Origin: Cryoendolithus antarcticus
Lineage: Eukaryota; Ascomycota; Dothideomycetes; Cladosporiales; Cladosporiaceae
Length of the DNA stretch: 64,000 bases
Assembly (NCBI GenBank): GCA_002077065.1
Contig: NAJO01000015.1
Location: 372,001-436,000, forward strand
Reading direction: 5' to 3'
Positions within the stretch are counted from its first letter, which is position 1. Each line of letters starts with the position of its first letter. The translations under genes and the position numbers were made by a program. Shown piece by piece: positions 21,202-33,899 of the stretch. The notes beneath the pieces were generated by a model. It was not told the origin of the DNA. It ran no database searches and saw only the letters and a program-made list of their open reading frames with translations.

Positions 21202-23028
21202 ATGTCTGATGGCGCCAACGAGCGCGACGAGACGACGAGACCTCTCCTAGGTCAATCACGCTCCTCAGCCCGCCCACTACCCTTCCGAAAACCTACCCTC
21301 CGCCAACGTCAATCCTCCACCTTCCGCTATCACACCTTCCCAACTGCGCCGCCTCGACATCCCAGTAAGCGGACATCGAAAGAGCCACTCAATTCCGAGT
21401 CGTCGGCATCTTCATCCCCGCCTCCTGAACCCCGACATCGCAGGAATGAGTCTGGGCAGTCGGGACGGCAGGAGACACCTCTGCCTAAGCGGCAGCTGGC
21501 GATACTGGCCGTGATAGCGCTTTGTGAGCAGACGGCGTTGAACAGCATAAGTCCGTACTTGCCTGAAATGGCTAGCACGTTTCCGGAAGTACGAGAGGGA
21601 CAGGTGGGTGTGTATGTCGGACTCATTGCGAGCAGCTTTGCGGCAGCGCAGTTCGCAACAAACTTCGCTTGGGGTTGGCTCTCAGATCGGATAGGCAGGA
21701 AGCCGGTGGTGCTTTGTGGGACGATACTCACAGCGGCGTGTTTCGTCGCTTTCGGGTTCTGTCGGACGCTGTGGCAGGCGATCATGGTGCAGGTGATGAT
21801 GGGGCTGGTGAACGGCAATCAGGGTGTGATCAGTACGTGTCTTGGTGAGATCACGGATCGATCGAATCAGAGTAAGGCATTTACATACCTGCCCGTCATC
21901 TACGGTCTGGGAGGCATTACCGGACCGATCGTCGGCGGACTGCTGGTCATGAAGGAGAATCCCTTTCGCCCAGGCCACGCAAATCCCTACCCCTACCTCC
22001 TACCTAACCTCCTCTCAGCCGGCGTGCTCCTCTTAGACTTCATCCTCACTACAATCTTCCTTGAAGAATCCCTCCAAGAAGCTCGCGACCTGCAACCCCT
22101 GGGCAAACGCGTCGGCAATCTTTTCACCTGGCTCTGGCAATTCACGTCCTCTCACCGCCCAACTTACACACGCGAACAGCAGAAGCCCTCCAACCCCCGC
22201 GCAGGTTCCACACGCGATGCCAACGGCGTCCAACATACATCCGACTCCCTCCCCTCAGACTCCGAATCAACGAGTTCAAACGCCTGGCTCACGCAGCCGA
22301 AAGAAAATAACGACACCGAGTTCAAATCTAGCGATGTCTTCAACAGAGATACCATACTCCTCCTGCTCACCTTCCTGATCTTCCAACTCTGCAACATATC
22401 CTTCAACAGCTTGTACCCGATCTTTGCGCAAGGCGACCCGCCCACCGGACGGGACTTAAATCCGAAGGAGATCGGTATCTCGCTCGCGTTCGCAGGATTG
22501 ATCACGATCCTGTTCCAGATTGGCATCTTTGGCCGGCTGAGAGAGAGCGTCGGTAATAAAGCGACGTACCGCACTGGACTTGCTGGGTTCATCATAGCGT
22601 TCATTCTCGTGCCCTTTGTAGGCTATAAGAGCGACTCGAAAGTCTGGCTCTGGGTCGAGCTTGGTGGGATCTTGGTCATCAAGACTATCGCCGCTGTTGG
22701 AGGGCTGACTTCCGCGCTTTTGCTGATCACGAACTCGGCACCCTCGCACGCTGTGTTGGGCCGACTGAATGGGTTGGCGCAAACGCTGAGTGCGGCTGGG
22801 AGGGGTGTGGGACCGTTTATATCGGGCGGTCTATTCACTGCGGCGACGAGACTAGGTGGTAAAGGAGAGCTTCTGCCGTTTGGGACGTTTGCTGGGGTTG
22901 CGGCTGTGGGGTTTGCGCTGAGTTGGGGAATTAGAGGGAAAGGGCTGGAGGGCGATGGATGGGAAGATGAAGATGAGGATGGAGATGAGGAGGAGGGCGA
23001 GGCTAGCGATGACAATCGGACCCGGTAG
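21202..23028 (+). CDS. MFS transporter, DHA1-like
   Basis: A single-exon gene of 608 residues with about twelve membrane helices. The N-terminal 90 residues are hydrophilic and Ser/Arg-rich. Transport starts at KRQLAILAVIALCEQTALNS. Motif A is seen as GWLSDRIGRKPV and motif C as YGLGGITGPIVGG, placing it with H+-antiporters of the DHA1/ZIFL type. A long central loop with Ser/Thr-rich sequence splits the two six-helix halves. The tail is strongly acidic (Glu/Asp runs). The substrate cannot be inferred from neighbours. Confidence 0.85.
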   Translation: MSDGANERDETTRPLLGQSRSSARPLPFRKPTLRQRQSSTFRYHTFPTAPPRHPSKRTSKEPLNSESSASSSPPPEPRHRRNESGQSGRQETPLPKRQLAILAVIALCEQTALNSISPYLPEMASTFPEVREGQVGVYVGLIASSFAAAQFATNFAWGWLSDRIGRKPVVLCGTILTAACFVAFGFCRTLWQAIMVQVMMGLVNGNQGVISTCLGEITDRSNQSKAFTYLPVIYGLGGITGPIVGGLLVMKENPFRPGHANPYPYLLPNLLSAGVLLLDFILTTIFLEESLQEARDLQPLGKRVGNLFTWLWQFTSSHRPTYTREQQKPSNPRAGSTRDANGVQHTSDSLPSDSESTSSNAWLTQPKENNDTEFKSSDVFNRDTILLLLTFLIFQLCNISFNSLYPIFAQGDPPTGRDLNPKEIGISLAFAGLITILFQIGIFGRLRESVGNKATYRTGLAGFIIAFILVPFVGYKSDSKVWLWVELGGILVIKTIAAVGGLTSALLLITNSAPSHAVLGRLNGLAQTLSAAGRGVGPFISGGLFTAATRLGGKGELLPFGTFAGVAAVGFALSWGIRGKGLEGDGWEDEDEDGDEEEGEASDDNRTR

Positions 23029-23279
23029 GGTGTTTCGACCCACTGCGATGCAGTCTTGCCTTGCTTCTCTCATTGCTCCGCTCTCACTATCTCATGTCTC
23101 CTCATCGCTTCATGTGCAATCAAGGACAGAGCTGTAGCGCGTTCGAGCGCACTCGTGGCAAGCTGTCTGCCACGGATCGTCAATTGACTGCAGCGATCTC
23201 CCCCAGTCAGTTCGACCGCTTCGTCCTTTCGGCCACACCGCTGTGATCCGAGACCAGACTTGCACCCTGCCATCTCATC

Positions 23280-23702
23280 ATGGATTTTGCCGCGTACGAC
23301 CGCCAGTACCGAGCTACCCGGGACCCCCAGCTCTTCCACCTCACGCGGACCACGCCTCGACTATCCTCAACGAAGTACAGCCACTGCCTCAAGCGCGATG
23401 ACACAGCCGACTGCATCATCAATCACATCATCTCTAGCCCCGAGCAGAACACTTTTCTCCTCGAAACCGACGTCGCCTACTTCGGACCTTTTCCAACTAT
23501 CACTTGCCTACGGTTGTCGTATTTCGTGCTACTGGGCATGATCGTTTTGGCTGTGAGTGGATTTCGTTGCTGTTCGTGAGGTAGGGACGTTGGATTGCTG
23601 ACTGCGACGAAATAGATGTGCCACGCTGAGGCGTACAGGTTTCCGGAGTATAGGAGAGTGGGTCGTGATGACGAAGAGATCGGGCGTGTAAAGGGCGGGT
23701 AA
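23280..23702 (+). CDS. Small hypothetical membrane protein
   Basis: Two exons, 23280-23552 and 23616-23702, encode 119 residues. The 63-nt intron has a GTGAGT donor, a CTGAC branch and a TAG acceptor, in phase 0. The product starts MDFAAYDRQYRATRDPQLFH, has one hydrophobic segment (LSYFVLLGMIVLA) at about 79-91 and ends RVGRDDEEIGRVKGG. The clean intron and in-frame junction support a real gene. The family is not recognised. Confidence 0.6.
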
Positions 23703-23762
23703 GCGGCGATATAGGGGGCGCCTGCTTGACAAGTAATCGTAGGGGCGGCATATACTAGGCCA

Positions 23763-24283
23763 CAGTCGTGACGGTGCGGCTTGGACTGTCGCGGTGGCTG
23801 CGATGCCATCAATGGAGACTGGATCGGGAGTATCTTCGTACCAAGCTTGGTCGGAAGGAAGAACGATGTGAGAGGTGAGTGTGATACCTGTGTGCTTAGC
23901 TTTGTGATTGTCAAAGCTACCATTGCCACTTGGTCATCTTATCAGTTGCGCTCTTCACTTACTGTCGCTACGCAGTTTACAGCATTATCCCAATCGCTTG
24001 TTGTCTACGTCCATACTTACAGATCCAATTCAAGATCGCCCTCCATGCCATGGACGACCTCATCTTCACGCCTAACCCTAGCCCTGGTCCTAAGCATAAA
24101 CAGAACCCAATCAAGCGTACAGTCTGGGATGAGCTGGAGACAGTGCCTACGATTATTGTCTAATACATCAAGAAGAACCCCCAGCAGACGCTCTTCATCA
24201 TCAAGGACAACGTGGTGTTCTTCACGCCATACTCTGGGCTATGGTACATGCCTCACTTTGCTGTGCCAGTAGAGGAGAGGTAG
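23763..24283 (+). pseudogene. Possible broken gene remnant
   Basis: Two stretches look coding but do not join cleanly. The first (about 23770-23875) reads RLDREYLRTKLGRKEERCER before a GTGAGT donor. The second (24020-24283) starts after a TACAG acceptor and reads IQFKIALHAMDDLIFTPNPS.., then TVPTIIV, a TAA at 24161-24163, then YIKKNPQQTLFIIKDNVVFF to a TAG at 24283. The phase at the apparent intron does not match (2 against 0) and the stop is internal. I recognise no family. It may be a decayed gene or two unrelated fragments. Confidence 0.35.
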
Positions 24284-26430
24284 TGATGGTGCGCGTTGTA
24301 GGTCTTCAGTCATTCACTCGAACCTGGTACATTGTCGACAGTCGTAGAGCGGAGTAAGAATACTAAAGCTCAAGCAGGCGAGGCTCCGTGCGGAGAGACT
24401 GGCGACGGGAAATACTCTGGTGATGGCGAGAAAGGCGGATTCCGAAGGCTCGATAAGGTCTTGCGGCGACAGCGCAAGGGTGCCATCTTAGCGATGCTTG
24501 CTTGAACGCAGTAGATGCACCAGCATGACGATAGTAGAAGAGCTTCGCCTGCAATGATCGGCCACTCTGGCTTTGTGTGCTGCGAGAGCATGTTTTGCCA
24601 CCCAGCTCGTCCCTCCTCCGCTCCCACTTGTACACTTCCACTGCACCGCCCCGCCCCGCCTAATCTCCGCCTCGCCGCACCCGGTCGATCCCGCAGCAAA
24701 ACAAACATCTTCCCTCTCCTTTCCTCGTCTCCTCTGTCCCAACTTCAACCACACAACGCGATAGAGTCAAGCGTCGGTACATTACCTTCATCGTTCGCGG
24801 TGTATGATCGAGACCTTCGCCCGCTTTTGTCGCGCAGGTCTTTGTCGCTCCTGACGATCACCTGCTCCACCATCCTGCTTTCGTGTCGATTCGGGAATGG
24901 CGGTGCAAACGGGAGTCTTGAGTTGCTTTGTCCGTTGTGGGGTTTTCATTCGCTCGTGGGCTTGAGTGGTATGGCGTGGGAGTTTCGCGCGCGTGGCGGG
25001 TTCTCAGAACTGGGTGAGTAGATGGCGGCGTCCGCTGCGGACAGCTCGCTGCTCTTGAACGAAGACTTTGCTGACAAGAGACAGACGAAATTGGGTTAAC
25101 GAAGCTTGGCCTTCTGCGGCTGGGTTGATACTATGGAAGCGGGTCACTCCTAGAAACCCCTAGTACCAAGGAAGGGTAGTGGACAGTCCCTCAGCTGCAC
25201 AAGACGAAATACGAGACTGACACCTACCTCGTAGGGATGAGACCTAGAAGTCGATATCGATGCCACAACTTTCCGACACTGCGTGAGCTTGACCGATGAC
25301 CTCCAGCTTCATCGGAGGGAGGAAAGGACTGCGCCGCCTCTACTTCCCCGATCCCGTACCAAACTGTTCACAGCCACGGTGTCACTGGCTGCGGTCGGTG
25401 GCATCGTCGGTTGCGTCCAGCGAGGCAAAGCTGGCATGAAGTATCCGACCTGGTTTACATGGCTACGGGAGCCTCCAGCGGTCCAGCGTCAAGGGCTCCG
25501 AACTATCATGCACGCACACCCATCACGCAAGTGGTGGCTGCTTGCTCGCCCTGCAGGTACACCGCGCAAGCGTGTGAGCCAGTGGTGCGATGCCGACAGC
25601 AGTGATTACTTGAGGAGGGAGCTCCCGTTACAGGCAGAACAATGGATTGTCATGATCTTCCAGGAAGCAAGCGAAGAGGTTTCGGCCGCGAGATTGAGAA
25701 CACAGCCCTGTTTGTTGACCGTGCTTCGAGCTGGTGGAGTGTTCGCGACGCACCATCGGCAGACGAGTGTGAGACCTTGCAGCCGGCTTGAGTGGTTTGA
25801 CGAGGCATCTGGCAGGCAGGACTGCTAGCAGCGGAGGTGCAGCTGAATGAACAGAGGGCTTTTTGGGACCAGGGGCATTTGTCCGAAACGATGACATCTC
25901 AGGCATTACTCGACAGTGGATGCGTTGGGCGCAAGCCTGATGGATCGGCATGTGATGATGCAGCCAATATACAAAGTCTGATCGGATCACAACCACTTTT
26001 CATCACTGTCCTCGATCAAGTCGTCGAGGGCGTGGAGAAGAGGTGCCAGAATAGGAGGATTCGCATGTTTCTGCCGAACCTGTCTTATCGGCAGTCCACA
26101 ACGCTGCTCCATGACTCTCCGCCAGCTGCGCGTTCACTGGGAAGGGCGTTCATGCATGACCAGATCGACTGCAAAGATGAATGATGCACACGAGAGAGTA
26201 GACGCAGTCGAGACAAAGTTTCTACGGCCCCGTTCGGCGCGCCTTGGCAGGACGACGCTTCATGGAAGTGAAGCATTGGACTCCTTTGCCCCGCCATGCC
26301 CCGCCATCGATGATGCCAAATCACTGATGGCAATTGACAAAAGCCGAGGGGTCTGTAACTTCATACACCTAGATAGCTCCATGTTGATCCCCCTCGGGAG
26401 AGTGGGACGAGCGACTGATATGCAAACGAC
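24284..26430. other. Gene-poor stretch, 2.1 kb
   Basis: Frames of 110-180 codons occur on both strands (for example plus 25283-25828), but none has a recognisable domain, good start context and intron structure together. I make no gene call here. Confidence 0.4.
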
Positions 26431-26562
26431 ATGATCCATCGAGTTACTACTACAATCCCTCAACTTGCCAGGTCACTTGCTCAGACCACCCTGACACTTC
26501 GTCTTATCCACGTTCACCCCAAGATCAACTTCCCATCCACTAAACACCGCCAGCTTGCCACA

Positions 26563-27477
26563 ATGGCTTCAACCCAGTCGAAAGCATGCTGCACCGTCCC
26601 TCCGGTCGTGAGCGAGGGCTACAAGGAGAAGGGCGAGTGGATCACCATCAATGGCATGAAGACCTATGCAACTGGTCCCAAGGACGCGAAGTCTGCTCTG
26701 CTGGTCATCTACGACATCTTCGGCTTCTTCCCGCAGACGATTCAAGGCGCAGATATTTTGGCGCACTCGGACAAGGAGCACCAGTATGCTGTCTTCATGC
26801 CCGACTTCTTCGATGGCAAGCCAGTGCCCATCGAGTGGTATCCTCCAGACACGGAGGAGAAAGGCAAGAAGCTCGGCGAGTTCTTCAGCACATCTGCTGC
26901 ACCGCCCAAGACACTGGAGCGCATTCCGAAGGTGCTGAAGGAGATTGAGGGGCAGCGCTCGAGCATCAAGGAATGGGGCGTCGTCGGCTATTGCTGGGGT
27001 GGGAAGATCGTCAACTTGTCGTCGCAGGAGGGGACGCTTTTCAAGGCTGCAGCTGCATGCCATCCGGCTATGGTTGACGCCAATGATGCCCCGGGTGTCA
27101 CGATCCCGTACGCTATGCTGCCTTCCAAGGATGAGCCGAAAGAGGACATCGAGAAGTGGCAGAAGGGCATCAAGACCAAGGTGAGTGCCCGCCGTTTGGG
27201 TGGTCCAGTGCTCAAGTGCTGTGGCTGACAAGAGTCCGCAGAACATCGTCCAGTGGTGGCCCAACCAGATTCACGGCTTTATGGCAGCTAGAGGCGATCT
27301 GAAGGATCAGGCGGTGAAGAAGGACTACGAGAAGGCGTATCAGCTCTTGCTCGAGTTCTTCCACGAGCACATGTAAGTGCCGCCGCTCCTCCCTCAATCG
27401 AGACAACATCTGACGAGCGTCTAGGTGAGTATGCTAATGAGGCCGTCAGGCACGACAAGACCCAGTCTAAGATGTAG
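26563..27477 (+). CDS. Dienelactone hydrolase family protein
   Basis: An alpha/beta hydrolase of the DLH family, acting on lactone or ester bonds. MASTQSKACCTVPPVVSEGY is the usual start; the frame is open upstream to 26431, which could add a 44-residue leader. Exon 1 ends at 27180; a 61-nt intron (GTGAGT..CAG) joins to exon 2 at 27242. The nucleophile motif GYCWGG has Cys144, and IHGF carries the catalytic His. Two 3' ends are possible: unspliced, stop TAA at 27376 (..EFFHEHM, 250 residues); or a third intron from GTAAGT at 27373 to CAG at 27449 (CTAAT branch), adding HDKTQSKM and a TAG at 27477 (258 residues). Splice signals favour the second. Confidence 0.87.
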
Positions 27478-30408
27478 CCTACCACTGTAGTGCACATAGT
27501 ACCGAGTACATATTCCACACATGTGACTGATGGTCCCTGTATCGGCGTTATCGCTCCATGCCAACACCTGCATCGATGCATCTTCATGGGACTCGTCTAG
27601 TGGAAGGCTGCTTCCCGAATCGAAGTAGCATCGCGCTTTGTAGACGGCTCAGGAGTCTGAAGAGTGCCTCAAGGCAATTCGTCCTTGCATGCTGTACGCG
27701 CCGGCAGGAACCGAGTAGATTTGATGAACACGTGCTCAACTGCTGCTTACCGTTACCGCTATCTCTTCATCATGCAGGTCATATCAGACGCCGTACCTAA
27801 CGGTCGGTGCGCAATCTTCTCCACGATTGCACGATTGCGGAGGCGGAGAAATGCGACCAGCCATTGCCCTGCGTTCGCGCAAGATTGCGTGCTTGGGCAC
27901 TATCGTGATAGAAGTCGATAAACCACGTGGTCTACGATAAAGGAATCGTCTGAATGGGAAGGCCAAGGAGCGTCGCCTGACCGTGCTCGGGCACTCTGCG
28001 GCCTGCTTGCGCCATCTTTGTGAATGTCGATTCGCCAGACTGTTCTTGCGTCTTATCGCAGTGCATTGTCGTGCGAGATACGTAGAGATACGCGGGCGAA
28101 AGGAGAGCGATTGGGACTTGCGTATAAACGATATGATATCTGCACTTTATCTCTTTCTGCTCTCATTCCTCAATGACTTGGACAGCACTCTCACTGGAGG
28201 TCGAGATCACCGCTCCCAGGTCTTGGCATTCGAGTCTGTCGGAACATCTCAAGTCCGGTCACCCACGCAACATGGATCTACTCAACCAAGCACCTGATTG
28301 TTGGCACGCCCGATCGCATCTCAAGGACCACTGCCCGTCAGCCAGCTTGAAGTAAAAAGCAGTTTGGCCTCCGCCTCATCACCACAAACCTTCTCCCGGC
28401 TTTCAGCACCGCCATCCGTAACCGAGCCCGGGGAAGTGCCACCCACAGCCGATGATGAACCTAGCCGTTGCACAGATCAACAAGGCACGCGACACCTGTG
28501 GTCGATCGACGTGGGATGTTTCCACAGCCATCGTCTGCACAGCGGAGACTGGTTCGTTTCCAGACGGCTTACACAGGTGTTCGGATAATGCCAAAGCTGA
28601 CGCCGCCTGTTCACGCATGCTGAGTGGATCGAGAACACCCCACACCTTTTTGCTTGCTCTGGCCGAGGTGATATTTGCCGGTCCTCGACTTTACCCACTT
28701 CGTTCGGTGGATCCGATTTACCTTTTGAGGTCCGTTGTGGACGTTGCCGTTGACATTTGAATAGGGCTGTGGTCGCGACTCGCGCCCAACGGGTTCTACA
28801 TATGAACACTCGGAGAAGTGTTTTGGTCGCCGCCTCGTCCACATTGATGGCACAAGTTGCAGGCCAGCTTCAGATACCGGCGTGCTAGCACGAACCGCAA
28901 GGCAGCGGCAAGCAAGCTGGCTAGGAGACCCAGATTCAACATCTCGACCGTCTCCAGATGCGGAGCCCAGGGTCAATCAACTTACGCTCTATGCGCCCCG
29001 CACAGGCCCACCTCACCGCCAGCTCGACATCCATCGCACTCACGCCGCTCATCTGAGCCGTGCCTTAGATGTGCTCTCACCTACAGCACCGCATGGTCGC
29101 AAGTACCATGTCTGGTGCAATCCGTAGGTCGTGGCGCCGCCGAAGCAAAGATACGTCGTTCCGGCACCACCACGGAAGCGCTTTGTAGATGGGCTTCTGC
29201 ACCAAGCCTTGGTGAGGTGAGGTCGACGCTGAGAGCCAGCAGTGATTTGCACTGGCGATCTTGGGCCATATGATCACTTCTGAGGCGACCCCGGCCGTTT
29301 CAAACCCAGATTGCAGGTCTGAAGCTGGCGGCATTCTTCGGCGACTGGAGAATCGAGCTTCCTGACGAGCCTAGCACGAATGGCATGTAGATGTGTATCA
29401 CGTACACAACAATGAGCATGGCGGTCACGCATTGCGGTGTACTCAACGCGAAGCCCCACGCTTTCAATATTGTGCCACATTAAGTGAGCAGCTGTCTCAC
29501 GCATGAGTGCGTCATTCGAGTAATGTTCTGGTGCCTTACGGACAGTATTGCTCCCGAAGTCTGCACGACATCGACGCTTGGGCACGGTCTGGGGTACTCT
29601 CACCTTCGTGTTCGAACTCGGATCTCACGCGAGCGATGCAGCACAGGAGAAAGTCTATTGCCCATCGACCGGCCTCGACTCCGTTCTGAGGTATGGCACC
29701 ACTGAGGTTTGACAGCGCTATCCGCCCATCGCCTCTCAGTAATTTGTTGCATACTCCATTCGGTGAAATTGCCCCTCAAGCTGCAACGACTGCAATTGTC
29801 CCAAGCGGAGCATTGATGTGCGCCGAGCTCACTCCAAACGCAAATCAGAAGCATGTGATTGGTTTCCTCTCACGACGTCGCCCCACACCATCCCACGCGG
29901 TTTGCGGCAGAGAGCTCGTGCCATGCAGCAGGCAAGGGTCAGGGCTGGCGATGGGCTGCGGAGCGCACAGAAGACATGGACGCCGACATATTGCCTTGCG
30001 CTAGGTGGGAGCATATAGCGTCGGGTAAAAGACAAAGCTCGAAAGATCGCTGCAGCTCTGCAGCGTTGACAGGCTTGAGATGGGCCAGGATCGAATGAGA
30101 TGTGGAGCGTAGGTTATGAGGTTGTGCGCCTCCAGAGCTCTAGCGCGAAGGCAGTTGGTCGAGCGGGCATAGCGCGGCGGTAGTAAGCAGAAAGTGCCCA
30201 CCATCCGCGTACTCTGGTACCGGTTGCGCCCGCGAAACGACAAGCCGAGCGATTCGGTCCAAATTCGCCCACCACTACCCTACGCTTGGCCCACCGCGCC
30301 AGTGATTCACTTCTCAATGCCTTCCACGTACAATATTGTTACACTCTACATTCGGGACTGTTCCCTCACTTCGCTACTAAGCCTGTAGGAGCGGCTCATT
30401 GTCGACGC
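27478..30408. other. Gene-poor stretch, 2.9 kb, upstream of areA
   Basis: Many short frames on both strands overlap with no conserved motif. It probably includes the long 5' region and leader of the areA gene. No repeat, RNA gene or transposon hallmark was noticed. Confidence 0.4.
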
Positions 30409-33377
30409 ATGGACGAGGCCATGTCGCAGACCGCCGCCCAGAGTCTGGCGCAGGAGGCTAAACGGAGGTATGGGGAGAGGCGTGGGGGCACGCTGCGAAC
30501 ACCCGATGCGCAAACCGACGACTTCATGGACGCCGTTGTCGAGAATGCGCCCGACAGCACTGGCCCCTCTGGCACTCTTACCTGCCCGTCCTCACCGAGG
30601 CATGTGCGCATTCCGCCAGCACGACACCGCGACACCACGTCCGGCTCTTCGTCGGCCATACAATCGCTCACATCAGCCAGCACGCTGAGCACCCTCGAGT
30701 CTAAACTGGATCTGTCCCCTGCGGACTCGACGCTACCTCAGGTTATGCTCAGAGACTCATTCTTCGATCAATGGAAGGACGACACAGTGGGCGTGGAGAT
30801 TGAGACGCCGGAAGAGATGCAGAAGAACGATCCATTGGGCACTCAGATATGGAAACTGTATCACAAGACGAAGGGTCAGCTTCCGAACGGCGAACGTCTG
30901 GAGAACCTCACGTGGCGCATGATGTCAATGAACTTGCGTCGCAAGGAGCTTGAGAGACAGCAAGGGTATGGACATGACTTTGCAGGGCAGTATTGCTGAA
31001 TGGTGTCGTTGACTGTTCCGTTGCAGATTTGCCTCACAGCCTCTAGCTCCACAACAGAACGCGCCCAGTGGAATCGCACAACTCCGCCAATCTTCCGACC
31101 ATACACTTCGATCGGCTACTGATGATCATATGAACATTGACGACTTCATCGTACCCACATCGATTGGAACACCCGCTGGAGTTTCGCCGGGTCCCACCAC
31201 CACAGCAGAGGCTGAGCGGCCGACGTCCACAGCGCCTGGTTCGATACCTATCAACAAGCGCCAACAGCAGATCCAAGCCGATGAGCTACATCTGTCGAGA
31301 GCTTCAGCGCCGTCTGGTGGTCCTTTCGAGCAGAGCAAAAGCGGCGCCGAATTCGACTACGTACCACGGCACGTGCGCAAGACGAGCATAGACGAGCGGA
31401 GGGTATGTTGTCAGGTGATTGCAGACTGACGACTACGGGACTGACAGCGTCTAGCCACCCAAACGAAGAGCAGACGCCTCACCTCAGGTGCCGCCAGTTT
31501 CCAACAGTACGATGGCCTCTCATGACGCCGCCAGCGACGCTGCGCTGCATGAATACAGCCTGGAATCTTCAGGCTCCGCCCATACGCTACAACCTTACAT
31601 GCCGCATCCGCAGATACCGTTCAATATTGACACGTTCAACCTCGACAATGATCCTATTATCAACTCCGCCGGACCGATGCAAAATCACTTCACTTTCTCC
31701 CCTGTAGGCTCACCGATGATGAACACTGGCCCTTACGGTAACATGTACGGGATGCCGCCACCTATTGGAATGCAAGGCTCAAGTACTTTCCACTCACCGG
31801 CAGGGTCGCAATTTCCTTCGACGGTGTCAACACCACAACCTATGCCAGACAACGAGCAGGTGTTCTTTGCGCCACACCACGCCATGCACCACGGCTCGAT
31901 GCCAGACTTTTCTCAACATCATCAGCAACAGCAGGCAACACTTGCCTCGTCGTTGCCACCGCATCAGCAGCAGTTCATCTTCAACCCCAACGGAGAGTCC
32001 ATGTTCAGTGCAGTGCCTTCTGCAAGTCAGTCGAGCTCGTATACGCAGCCTGCATTCCAGATGCCGGGTCCTCTCGACCACTCGCAATTCCTGAACCCTG
32101 ACTTCAATCAGCACGGCATGCCAACCCATCGCAACATGTTTACGTTTGGCGGAGATTCTGATGGCGAAGATGAGGACATGGTGGCGATGGGAGAGAACGG
32201 CATGATGTCCAGTGGAAACGGGTATATGGATGACGGCATGGCGGACATGGCCAACGGCTATCAGTGGGAGCAGTCACTCCCCAACCATTACAACCCGGCA
32301 CATGCGCGATATCCTGGAGGTCCTCCTCCGCGTAAGGGCGTGACGATTGGACCGACTGAGATGATACCTTCGCCACAAGGTTGGGACCAAGCCATGCTAG
32401 CCAGAGGACACGGTTCGGCGGTGTCGGTAAGTGATATGCGCAACCGCAGTGGCGATCCTCGGACACGCAAGATTCCTCGCACGACTTCGACACCGAATAC
32501 TGCGGGTATGGCGACTGGCATGTTCTCGATTATGAACACGTCATCTCCTGCCTCGCCGAATGAGTCTGGATTCAATTCATGTGTGCCCTCGCGACCGGGC
32601 AGCCCACCACCTGGAACCGATGCAAATGGCGTGCCGACAACATGCACGAACTGCTTCACCCAGACAACGCCTCTGTGGCGTCGAAATCCAGAGGGCCATC
32701 CGTTGTGTAATGCGTGCGGTCTGTTCCTCAAGCTACATGGTGTAGTGCGACCTTTGAGCCTCAAAACGGACGTGATCAAGAAGCGCAATCGTGGTAGCGG
32801 CAATACGATGCCCGGCAACTCGACTCGTTCGGCGAAGAAGTCTGCGAGTCGCAAGAACTCGGTGGTACAAATCGAGAGCACTCCTTCCAAGACCTCGGCC
32901 AACGAATCAGAATCCCCTCGGTCAACAGCTGGGTCGACTGGAACTGGAACTGCTGCGACGACACCCACAAGCGCCACGAACGAGAAGCCCGCGCTCAAGC
33001 CTGTGGCAATTGCACCTGGCCCACCGAAGCCGACTACAGTCCCTACGCCCTCAGCACCGACTCGGATCATGGCGCCGAAGCGCACGCGACGACAAAGCCG
33101 CGCTGCCAACGCTCTGGCTCAAGATGCGGAGATGACGGACCGGAACGACGCGAAGTCCACGGACACAGGAAACAAAGAATCTATGGGTGGGTTGCAGCCG
33201 ATGCAGAACACATTCCTGGCGCAGCCGAACGCCATGCCTATGCAAGCAGCAATGGGACCCCAAGGTGGAACGACGATGCAGGGAGGACCGCAGATGCAGA
33301 TGATGGTACCCGGACAACGGCCAGATGGCAGTGTGCCGGGACCTGCGGAGTGGGAGTGGTTGACTATGAGTTTGTGA
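30409..33377 (+). CDS. areA: GATA-type nitrogen regulator AreA/NIT2
   Basis: AreA activates genes for secondary nitrogen sources when ammonium or glutamine is short. Exons 30409-30965, 31027-31402 and 31455-33377 encode 951 residues; introns of 61 and 52 nt (GTATGG..CAG, GTATGT..TAG) keep frame. Key blocks are [20 protein letters not shown] and [15 protein letters not shown] (AreA N-terminal domain), DDFIVPTS, and one GATA zinc finger from Cys708 ([20 protein letters not shown], then CNACG), followed by the basic KKRNRG. The C-terminus EWEWLTMSL is the NmrA-interacting tail of this family. Gln/His- and Ser/Thr/Pro-rich activation regions lie between. The start [11 protein letters not shown] is preferred; the frame is open upstream to 30286. 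Confidence 0.96.
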
Positions 33378-33899
33378 GCTGAGAGGCGAGCGAGGGAATA
33401 TCGTTGAGCTATTTGGACGCAGAAGCAGGCATAGTGATGAAAATAAGGACGCAACCGACGTCGAAGATGAAGACGAAGAGATGGAGACTTTTTGATACCC
33501 GAGGGCTTTGGCTATGAGGCCGAGCTGCTCACATGTCTTGTGCTTTGTTGGACGCGTTATAGACTGGTGAGCAAGGCTCTCACCTCTGTACATAGACCGT
33601 TGCGCGTATTGGCTATTCTCATGGGCTGGCTTCCTGATCGAGCGCTGGCGTTGAGGGATGGAGGGTAGAGATCTGAACCAGAACGCTCTTAGTGCAGAGA
33701 AGCTATTGATGAATGATCTGGCGTGTATAGAGCAATGTCTACTCTCGATACCCTAACAGTTCGATCCCTAGTCTCAATATTCTCACACCCAGTCCCGATG
33801 CAAGATATGAAACACTGACGGCGCTGCAACTGTCGAGCTCGACAAGCAAGGCAACTTCATCTGCCGGTGGCTTGCATCACCTCTGTCCCGATACTTACC
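33378..33899. other. Convergent 3' spacer
   Basis: 3' flanks of areA (plus) and of the first IFI6-like gene (minus). No further gene is supported. Confidence 0.5.

Noticed and set aside
24300..24330. A tRNA B-box-like GGTTCGAGT on the minus strand
   Set aside because: No matching A-box or cloverleaf could be traced by eye.
26569..27264. Minus 231-codon frame over dienelactone hydrolase
   Set aside because: It is antisense to a well-defined gene with catalytic motifs.
32288..33109. Minus 273-codon frame within areA
   Set aside because: It is antisense to the GATA zinc-finger exon, which is clearly coding.
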